Source: JAOUEA01 sp963810945
Lineage (GTDB): Bacteria; Actinomycetota; UBA4738; HRBIN12
Assembly: GCA_963810945.1 (NCBI GenBank)
Contig: CAWEPI010000008.1
Location: 62,001 to 126,000, forward strand
Reading direction: 5' to 3'
Length of the DNA stretch: 64,000 nucleotides
The translations under genes were made by a program, and so were the position numbers. Shown here piece after piece: positions 57,924 to 64,000 of this stretch; within the stretch, counting starts at the first letter, position 1, and each line of letters opens with the position of its first letter. The notes beneath the pieces were generated by a model, which worked only from the letters and a program-made list of their open reading frames with translations, had not been told where the DNA came from and made no database searches.

Positions 57924-58612
57924 ATGGCTCTCAAGGGGAAGATGTGGCAGCGAGGGATCGCCGCGACGCTGGCCGTCGCGACGGTCGCCGTGCTCGGGCT
58001 CGGAACCTCGTCCTTCGCGACGACGAGCGCGACGTCGGCGACGGCGAGCGCCCAGAGGAACGGTGCCGCCATCTCGAAGCGTGGGTTCCACGACGGGATG
58101 CGACGTCTCTGGGTGGACCACGTGACATGGACCCGCCTGTTCATCGTGAGCTTCGCCGCCGACCTGCCCGATCTGCATGCCACCACGGACCGGCTCTTGC
58201 AGAACCAGGTGGACATCGGCAACGCGATCAAGCCCTTCTACGGCACGTCGGCCGGGCACCGGCTCACCGCGCTGCTGACACAGCACATCCTGACGGCGGC
58301 CGACCTCCTGACGGCGGCGAAGGCCAACGACACGACGGCGTTCAACCAGGCCAAGATGGAGTGGTACGCGAACGCGAGGAAGATCGCGAGCTTCCTGCAC
58401 GACGCGAACCCGGAGAACTGGCCACTCGCCGACCTGCGCAGCATGATGAAGGCCCACCTCGACCTCACGCTGCAGGAGGCGTCCGACCAGCTCGGTGGCC
58501 ACTACGCCGCCGAGCGTGGCCGACTACGACGTCGGTAGAGACGGAGATCCTGCACATGGCGGACATGCTTTCGTCGGGGATCATCGCCCAGTTCCCGAAG
58601 AAGTTCTCCTAG
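57924..58612 (+). CDS. exported helical protein of unknown function, two frameshifts
   Basis: About 228 residues, ATG 57924 with AAGGAAGGGAGGAG upstream. The signal peptide (GIAATLAVATVAVLGLGTSS) is followed by an all-helical domain: MRRLWVDHVTWTRLFIVSFA, TTDRLLQNQVDIGNAIKPFY, KMEWYANARKIASFLHDANP and, after shifts near 58505 and 58530, VETEILHMADMLSSGIIAQF. I recall cytoplasmic and exported homologues in other bacteria, sometimes mislabelled acetylglutamate kinase; none has a proven function. His, Trp and Glu residues at regular helical positions could bind metal or heme. Confidence 0.7.
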
Positions 58613-58621
58613 ACCCAACCG

Positions 58622-58656
58622 CGGGACCCGGCGGCCGAGGTTGCCGGGTCCTCGCG
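58622..58656 (+). terminator. terminator after exported helical protein
   Basis: GGACCCGGC (58624-58632) and GCCGGGTCC (58643-58651) pair perfectly around a 10-nt loop, with outer CGCG arms, 11 nt after the stop. Confidence 0.65.
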
Positions 58657-58669
58657 TCAGGAGGCTCCG

Positions 58670-58890
58670 ATGAGACCCTCGATGTACGTCGATCGACGGG
58701 CGGCCGCTCGGCTGAGGTACGCATCATCCTGGCCTCAGCCTCCATCGTAGCCGGTGCGATCCACACGGCCGTAGCGCTCGTACACCTCACGGAGGCTCGC
58801 CGCGACGTTCGACCTCTGCTCCTTCATGGGTCACAGGGGTCGGCCGTCGACAGATCTACGTCCGCCACGCAGGAGGCGCATCGGCCATGA
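58670..58890 (+). pseudogene. short membrane-protein fragment upstream of folE
   Basis: ATG 58670 has AGGAGG five bases upstream and begins MRPSMYVDRRAAARL. In the next frame a single hydrophobic helix follows (RIILASASIVAGAIHTAVAL), then a charged tail whose TGA overlaps the folE ATG (ATGA). It needs one indel to be continuous. The helix looks like the first TM of a larger membrane-protein family, so this is probably a truncated gene. Confidence 0.35.
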
Positions 58891-59573
58891 CAGAGCGCGG
58901 TGTCGATCAGCAGAGGCGAATCGAAGCATCACACGTGCACACCGACCCCGAGGACGACGTGCAGTGGGAGATCGTTCGTCCTCGCAACATCACCACCGAG
59001 CGATGGGATCGGTATCAGGGCTACATCGCCGAGATCCTCGAGTCGCTGGGGATGGACCTCGCGACGCCTGGGACGAGCCGAACGCCCGAGCGCTTCCTGA
59101 AGGCTCTGCTCGACTCGACCGCGGGCTACGAGGGCGATCCGAAGCTGCTCACCGCGTTCCCGACCGAGTGCCGCGGCGGCCCGGACTGTCGGATCAGCCA
59201 GATCATCGAAGGACCGATCTCGTTCTTCGCCCTGTGTGAGCACCACGCACTCCCGTTCCATGGCACGGCGTATGTCGGAGACGTAGCCCACGAGAACATC
59301 ATCGGGATCTCCAAACTCACGAGACTGGTCCGTGTGTTCGCTCGACGCTTCACGGTCCAAGAGCGTGTCGGTCAACAGGTCGCCGACGCGCTCATGGACC
59401 TGATGCAGCCACACGGCGTCGCGGTCCATCTCGAGGCCGTGCATCTGTGCACGCAGATGCGGGGTGTCCGAGAGGAAGGATCGAGCACCTGGACATCGTT
59501 CTGGCGCGGCACCTACGAGGAGGACAGCGAACTCCGTCGCTCGTTCCTTCAGGCCGCGACGCGGGCGAGATGA
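58887..59573 (+). CDS. folE: GTP cyclohydrolase I
   Basis: 228 residues, AGGAGG at 58870-58875. Zinc ligands are Cys117 and His119/120 in FFALCEHHALPFHGTAYVG, and Cys188 in EAVHLCTQMRGVREEGSST. RTPERFLKALLDSTAGYEGD and IGISKLTRLVRVFARRFTVQ complete the family. It converts GTP to dihydroneopterin triphosphate, the first step of folate and pterin synthesis. Followed 12 bp later by a RibD-C-type reductase. Confidence 0.95.
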   Translation: MTERGVDQQRRIEASHVHTDPEDDVQWEIVRPRNITTERWDRYQGYIAEILESLGMDLATPGTSRTPERFLKALLDSTAGYEGDPKLLTAFPTECRGGPDCRISQIIEGPISFFALCEHHALPFHGTAYVGDVAHENIIGISKLTRLVRVFARRFTVQERVGQQVADALMDLMQPHGVAVHLEAVHLCTQMRGVREEGSSTWTSFWRGTYEEDSELRRSFLQAATRAR

Positions 59574-59585
59574 GGTCGAGACGCC

Positions 59586-60392
59586 ATGGACCCTCTTGCA
59601 CCGTTGTTCGAGATCGACGGGTTGCCGACCTACGACCTACCGGAGCCCCTGAGGCGGCTCTACGGGGGGAGCTTGGGGTTCGCGAGGCCGCGCGTGTACG
59701 CGAACTTCGTCGCGTCCCTGGACGGTGTCGTCGCCCTTGAGGACGAGCCACACTCCAGCCAGTTGATCAGCGGCAGCAGCGAAGCGGATCGATTCGTGAT
59801 GGGTCTGCTCCGGGCGTGCGCCGACGCCGTCGTCATCGGGGCGGGCACGTTGCGCGCGGCACCCGATTCGGTCTGGACGCCTGCGTTCATCTTCCCCGAC
59901 GCGGCTCGGGATTTCGCGGCGCTCCGACGAGACCTGGGTCGCCCGGACCCCCCCCGCCTGGTCGTCCTCACCGCCTCCGGCGAGCTCGACCCCCACCACC
60001 CGGCGTTCGAATCCGGAGCGCTCGTGCTCACGACGGAGGCGGGAGCAACGAAGCTCGGACCACGACTGCCCCCGGCTTCCACCGTTCGCGCGCTTGGGCA
60101 CGGTCGAGCGATCGACCTCGCCGACGTGACCGCGACCCTCCTGAACGACGGGCACGAGACCCTCCTCACGGAAGGCGGGCCCACCGTGATCGGCGGCCTG
60201 CTCGAGGCCGGACTCCTTGACGAGCTGTTCCTCACGGTCTCCCCGATCCTCGCGGGTCGATCCGCCGCGGACGGCCGCCCCGGGCTCATCGAAGGGATAG
60301 ACCTCCTGCCATCAAGGGAGATCTCCGCCGTCCTGTCGAGCGTTCGCACCCATGGATCCCATCTCTTCCTGCGCTACGCGATCCCGAGCTGA
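59586..60392 (+). CDS. RibD C-terminal/dihydrofolate-reductase-family reductase
   Basis: 268 residues. VYANFVASLDGVVALED, ADAVVIGAGTLRAAPD, ETLLTEGGPTVIGGLLEAGL and DELFLTVSPILAGRS are the NADPH- and substrate-binding signatures of the RibD_C fold. There is no N-terminal deaminase. Next to folE it could be a pterin or dihydrofolate reductase rather than the riboflavin enzyme (inference from context). Confidence 0.85.
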   Translation: MDPLAPLFEIDGLPTYDLPEPLRRLYGGSLGFARPRVYANFVASLDGVVALEDEPHSSQLISGSSEADRFVMGLLRACADAVVIGAGTLRAAPDSVWTPAFIFPDAARDFAALRRDLGRPDPPRLVVLTASGELDPHHPAFESGALVLTTEAGATKLGPRLPPASTVRALGHGRAIDLADVTATLLNDGHETLLTEGGPTVIGGLLEAGLLDELFLTVSPILAGRSAADGRPGLIEGIDLLPSREISAVLSSVRTHGSHLFLRYAIPS

Positions 60393-60410
60393 CTCCAGTG
60401 GGGATCGCCG

Positions 60411-62240
60411 ATGATCCGGTCGGGCGAGGCCGCCGGTGGCGCACGCCGACGCGAGCCGGCGCGGATCGCGGGGTTCGTCCCGATCCGTGAGTACGCAGCG
60501 ATCGGCGATGGGCGCACCGTTGCGCTCGTCGCCAGCGATGGGTCGATCGATTGGCTCCCGGTACCGACGATCGATTCGCCGAGCGTGTTCGCCGGACTGC
60601 TCGACGCAGAGCGAGGGGGCTCGTTCGAGCTCTCTCCCGATCGGCCTTTCGAAGTCAGCCGACGCTACCTTCCGGGGACCTGCGTGTTGGAAACCACCTT
60701 CTGGACGACTGAGGGGACGGTCCGCGTCACCGATGCGATGACGGTTCCGTCGGGAGGGTTGCCGCCGTTCCGCGAAGTGGCTCGGAGGATCGACGGACTC
60801 GGCGGCCGGGTCCCGATGCGATGGCGCGTGCGTCCCCGGTTCGGCTACGGGCAGGCCCGCACGCGCATCGGTCGGCGGAACGGGGTTCCCGTCGCCGAAT
60901 CGAGGCTCGGCGCGGTCGCCGTAGGCTCGTTCGGGGTTGGGGAACCGGGCTTGTCAGCGGACGCGATCTCGGGGCAGTTCGAGATCAGTGGCGGCCAACG
61001 CGCGCTCCTCTCACTCTCGCTCGCCTACCAGGAGCCTCTCGTCTTGCCGGCCCGAGACGACGTCGATGGTCGCGTGAGCGAGACCGTCTCGACGTGGCAG
61101 CGATGGAGCGCCGGCCTCACGGCGACGGGGCCGTGGAAGGACGCCGTGGAGCGGAGCGCACTCACACTGAAACTGCTTCTCTCGGCGGCCTCCGGCGCGG
61201 TCGCCGCAGCCTCCACGACCTCGCTCCCTGAGACGATCGGTGGTGAACGGAACTGGGACTACCGGTACTGCTGGATCAGGGACTCGGCGTTCACACTGGA
61301 CGCCCTCCTCCATCTGGGGTGTGCGCCGGAGGCGAACGCGTTCTTCTGGTGGCTGATGCACGCCTCACAGCTCACGCACCCCCGCCTACGGGTGCTCTAC
61401 CGGATGGACGGAGGCCCCGACGCGAAGGAGCGACTCTTGAACCTGGGCGGGTACCGTGGCTCGACCCCGGTTCGGATCGGCAACGGTGCCGTCGATCAGC
61501 TTCAGCTCGACATCTACGGTGACCTTCTCCAAGCGGCGTGGACGTACGCCGAGGCGGGGTATGTCACCGACGTCGATGTCGGGCGACGCCTCGCGGGGGC
61601 CGCCGATCAGGTGTGTTCCGTGTGGCGCGAGCCGGATGCGGGGATCTGGGAGGTGCGCAGCGAACCTCGCCACTTCAGCCACTCCAAGATGATGAGCTGG
61701 GTCGCCCTCGATCGAGCCGTTCGGCTCGCCGAGCGTGGAGCGATCCCCGACCGCCACGTGGATCGATGGCGTGAGGCTCGCGCCGCGATCGAGGACTTCG
61801 TCTGGTCGTCCTGCTGGTCGGAGACGAAGGGGGCGCTCGTTCGAGCGCCGGACGGCGAGGATCTCGATGCCGCGCTGTTGCTCAGCGCGCACTTCGGCTT
61901 CGGCGCCGGCACGAGATCGCTTCGCCGCACCGTCGACGCGATCAACCGGGAGCTCCGGTCGGGCCCCCACGTCTACCGTTACTCCGGGGAGGATGGCCTC
62001 GCGGGGCGGGAGGGGGCCTTCCTCGCTTGCTCGTTCTGGCTCGTGGAGGCGTTGGCGCGGGTCGGCAGACTCGACGAGGCCCGCGACCTGATGGGTGAGC
62101 TCGTCCGTCTTGCGAACGATGTCGGCCTGTACGCCGAGGAGATCGACCCAGCCGATGAGGCGTTCCTGGGCAACTTCCCCCAGGGCCTCACACACCTCGC
62201 ACTGATCGAGGCGGCACTCGCTCTGGGGGAAGACGGGTGA
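60411..62240 (+). CDS. glycoside hydrolase family 15 (glucoamylase/trehalase-like)
   Basis: 609 residues. The N-terminal beta-sandwich starts IREYAAIGDGRTVALVASDG and SIDWLPVP. The catalytic (alpha/alpha)6 barrel has GGERNWDYRYCWIRDSAFTL, DAGIWEVRSEPRHFSHSKMM and the end motif GLYAEEIDPADEAFLGNFPQ with its catalytic Glu. There is no signal peptide, so it acts inside on trehalose or short alpha-glucans. Mycobacterial homologues are trehalases. The stop overlaps the next GTG (GTGA). Confidence 0.92.
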   Translation: MIRSGEAAGGARRREPARIAGFVPIREYAAIGDGRTVALVASDGSIDWLPVPTIDSPSVFAGLLDAERGGSFELSPDRPFEVSRRYLPGTCVLETTFWTTEGTVRVTDAMTVPSGGLPPFREVARRIDGLGGRVPMRWRVRPRFGYGQARTRIGRRNGVPVAESRLGAVAVGSFGVGEPGLSADAISGQFEISGGQRALLSLSLAYQEPLVLPARDDVDGRVSETVSTWQRWSAGLTATGPWKDAVERSALTLKLLLSAASGAVAAASTTSLPETIGGERNWDYRYCWIRDSAFTLDALLHLGCAPEANAFFWWLMHASQLTHPRLRVLYRMDGGPDAKERLLNLGGYRGSTPVRIGNGAVDQLQLDIYGDLLQAAWTYAEAGYVTDVDVGRRLAGAADQVCSVWREPDAGIWEVRSEPRHFSHSKMMSWVALDRAVRLAERGAIPDRHVDRWREARAAIEDFVWSSCWSETKGALVRAPDGEDLDAALLLSAHFGFGAGTRSLRRTVDAINRELRSGPHVYRYSGEDGLAGREGAFLACSFWLVEALARVGRLDEARDLMGELVRLANDVGLYAEEIDPADEAFLGNFPQGLTHLALIEAALALGEDG

Positions 62241-62722
62241 GCGTCTGGGGCGCGGCGATCGGCGGGCTCACCGGAACGTTCGTCCTGACGACGGTCCTCC
62301 GCGGAGCGAGCGAGCTTCATCTCACGAGGATGGATCTGCCGTTCCTGCTGGGCACAGCCGTCACTCCCAACCGCGCCCGGGCCAAGGCGGTCGGGTACGT
62401 GCTGCATTTCATCGCCGGTCTCCTCTTCGCCTTGGTGTACGCGATCGGGTTCGCCGTGCTGGGCGAGAGCGGGTGGCTGCTCGGCGCGATCTTCGGTCTG
62501 ATCCACGGCCTGTTCGCGGGTAGTGCGCTCGTGAACATCTTGCTGCCCATCGTGCACCCGCGCATGGGGACGTCGATGTCGAGCGTCGGGTCGACGGCCA
62601 TGCTCGAGCCACCCGGTTTCATGATGATGAACTACGGTCGCGCGACGCCGGTCGTGAGTCTGGGGGCACACATCCTCTACGGTGCGATCGTCGGCGCGTT
62701 CGCGGCGGCCGCCGGCGGTTAG
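62237..62722 (+). CDS. small membrane protein, unknown
   Basis: 161 residues, four TM helices: GAAIGGLTGTFVLTTVLRGA, YVLHFIAGLLFALVYAIGFA, LLGAIFGLIHGLFAGSALVN and a last helix after MMMNYGRATPVVSLGAHILY. His residues in the second to fourth helices are noticeable. It is coupled to the GH15 gene and ends in a 4-nt overlap with the convergent ABC permease. Confidence 0.7.
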   Translation: MSVWGAAIGGLTGTFVLTTVLRGASELHLTRMDLPFLLGTAVTPNRARAKAVGYVLHFIAGLLFALVYAIGFAVLGESGWLLGAIFGLIHGLFAGSALVNILLPIVHPRMGTSMSSVGSTAMLEPPGFMMMNYGRATPVVSLGAHILYGAIVGAFAAAAGG

Positions 62723-63570
62723 TCGGTCTTCGAGAACCGGACGATCGCGATCCCGAGCATCAAGAGTCCCGCGACCCCGACCACGGCGAGGGCCATGCCG
62801 CTGGGGAGTCGCCACCCGTCCCAGGTGACCCCCCCGTTCAGGCGGAGAGCAAGCGCCGGTGGGACGGCGACGTGGGCGAAGACCGCTCGACGCATCGGGT
62901 CGACCGCGTAGGCGAGCGGGTCGATCTTCGTCAAGGCGGAGAGCCACCGCGGCAATCCGGTCAGCGGGAAGATCGCCCCCGCGAGGAAGAACATCGGAAG
63001 CACGAACAGCTGCATCACGACCTGGAACGACTCGACCTGCTTGATCCGACTCGCGAGCATCAGCCCGAACGCCGTGAGCATGAACGCCGCCAGGGCCATC
63101 TCGCCGAGGAGCTCCAACATCAGGATCGGCGAATACGGGACGTGGACGACCCCCGCGAGGGCCAGGATGATCACGCCCTGCATGGTCGCGACCGTGGCTC
63201 CGCCTGCTGCCTTGCCGACCATGATGGCCCAGCGACGCGACGGCGCGACGAGCATCTCGCGGAGGAACCCGAACTCGCGATCCCAGACGATCGATACGGC
63301 GGAGAAGATGGCCGTGAAGAGGATCGTCATGGAGATGACCCCGGGGAACATGAAGGTGCGGTAGTCGAACCCCGTGGCGCCCGGGAGCAGGTGCGAGAGC
63401 CCGGTCCCGAGCACGAACAGGAACAGGATCGGCTGCGCGAGCGACGTCAGGATCCGCGGCTTGTTCCGGCGGAACCGGATCAGCTCTCGCTTCCAGACCA
63501 CCTTCACGGCGCGCCAGTCATCAGCCAACGTGCCGCTGGCGACGCGAACGGGAGCGATCTCGATGCTCAT
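62719..63570 (-). CDS. ABC-2 type exporter permease
   Basis: 283 residues. Six TM helices after an amphipathic start (VKVVWKRELIRFRRNKPRIL). Signatures SLAQPILFLFVLGTGLSHLL, VWDREFGFLREMLVAPSRRW and PMFFLAGAIFPLTGLPRWLS match the DrrB/daunorubicin-type ABC-2 family. The ATG overlaps the stop of the ATPase gene (ATGA). Exports a lipid, drug or glycan; the substrate is unknown. Confidence 0.92.
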   Translation of the reverse strand: MSIEIAPVRVASGTLADDWRAVKVVWKRELIRFRRNKPRILTSLAQPILFLFVLGTGLSHLLPGATGFDYRTFMFPGVISMTILFTAIFSAVSIVWDREFGFLREMLVAPSRRWAIMVGKAAGGATVATMQGVIILALAGVVHVPYSPILMLELLGEMALAAFMLTAFGLMLASRIKQVESFQVVMQLFVLPMFFLAGAIFPLTGLPRWLSALTKIDPLAYAVDPMRRAVFAHVAVPPALALRLNGGVTWDGWRLPSGMALAVVGVAGLLMLGIAIVRFSKTD

Positions 63571-64000
63571 CGGCGCGCCCCCATCCTTCGCCGGATGAAC
63601 GGGCTGCTCGCCAGCCGCTCCGCGCTCGACGCCTCGGTGTCGCGGATGGTTCGTCCCGTATAGGACATGAACACATCGTCGAGGGTGGGCTGCGCCAACG
63701 AGACGGAGAGGATCGGGACCTTCAGCTCGGCGAACAGCGTGGGGATGAACCGATCGCCGTTGGGCACGTAGATCCGCACCGCCCCCTCGGCGACCGTCGG
63801 GTCGAGCCCCAGCCCGTCGCGCAGCTCCTCGATCGTGGCCTCGTCGTCGGCCGTTCGGAGCTCGATCCGATCGCGCCCGACGCTCGACTTCAGGGCTTCG
63901 GGCGTGTCGATCGCGACGATGCTTCCGTGATCGATGATCGCGATCCGATCGCAGTGCTCGGCCTCGTCCATGTAGTGGGTGGTCAGGAAGATCGTGATCG
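63567..64000 (-). CDS. ABC exporter ATPase (DrrA-like), 5' end beyond the window
   Basis: Only the last ~144 residues are present. The H-loop THYMDEAEHCDRIAIIDHG is at the window edge, then AIDTPEALKSSVGRDRIELR and the DrrA-type C-terminal domain (VSLAQPTLDDVFMSYTGRTI). Walker A, signature and Walker B lie outside the window. It pairs with the permease just downstream. Confidence 0.92.
   Translation of the reverse strand, partial: ITIFLTTHYMDEAEHCDRIAIIDHGSIVAIDTPEALKSSVGRDRIELRTADDEATIEELRDGLGLDPTVAEGAVRIYVPNGDRFIPTLFAELKVPILSVSLAQPTLDDVFMSYTGRTIRDTEASSAERLASSPFIRRRMGARR

Overview
The window is about 64 kb of high-GC DNA (roughly two thirds G+C) with GTG and TTG starts, ATGA/GTGA stop-start overlaps, at least one probable leaderless promoter, a deazaflavin (F420-type) oxidoreductase, a DUF2252 protein and NarL-type regulators. 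This points to an actinobacterium, probably from a poorly sampled lineage. I see no rRNA, tRNA, CRISPR array, IS element or prophage. About 18 single-base frameshifts split otherwise intact genes. Most are one extra base in a short homopolymer or beside GATC, so they look more like uncorrected long-read errors than true pseudogenes. I annotate such genes as one feature spanning the shift.

Layout. 1-10954: exopolysaccharide/glycoconjugate cluster (chain-length protein, O-antigen polymerase-like protein, flippase, histidine kinase, two NarL-type regulators, GT4 glycosyltransferase, polyprenyl-phosphate sugar transferase, sulfotransferase). 11175-13860: secreted PKD/DNRLRE protein, DUF192 lipoprotein, CxxC protein. 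14146-18317: sulfate ABC importer operon (binding protein, CysT, CysW, CysA, YezD-like). 18327-24674: membrane proteins, an AAA-type ATPase, DUF2252, DUF2461. 24679-27037: arylsulfatase with the CxPxR motif; then ArsC, TolB-like, DUF1269, prolyl aminopeptidase and a GAP/SfLAP membrane protein. 31139-33311: sulfatase-maturase-type radical SAM protein with a SEC-C tail, and a Crp/Fnr regulator with a CRP-like box in its promoter. 33931-36088: SulP-STAS-cNMP-binding fusion.

39487-46524: signalling island with a six-GAF hybrid histidine kinase, a co-transcribed REC-nucleotidyl cyclase and a divergent stand-alone cNMP-binding protein. 46558-54954: cation P-type ATPase with a P3A-like M4 motif, PPK2 preceded by a Lys/His-rich micro-ORF, F420-type oxidoreductase, DUF4386, lipid kinase and a P1B (CPH) metal ATPase. 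55036-58612: SagB-like dehydrogenase, VOC protein, and a SufR-like cysteine regulator divergent from an exported helical protein whose promoter is bracketed by a perfect dyad. 58887-64000: FolE, RibD-C reductase, GH15 glucoamylase/trehalase, membrane protein, and an ABC-2 exporter cut by the window edge.

Two themes run through the window. One is sulfur: sulfate uptake by two routes, a sulfotransferase, a sulfatase and its probable maturase. The other is cyclic-nucleotide signalling: one REC-cyclase and two neighbouring cNMP-binding proteins with conserved Glu/Arg pocket residues, one of them fused to the SulP anion transporter. A link between the two is inference.
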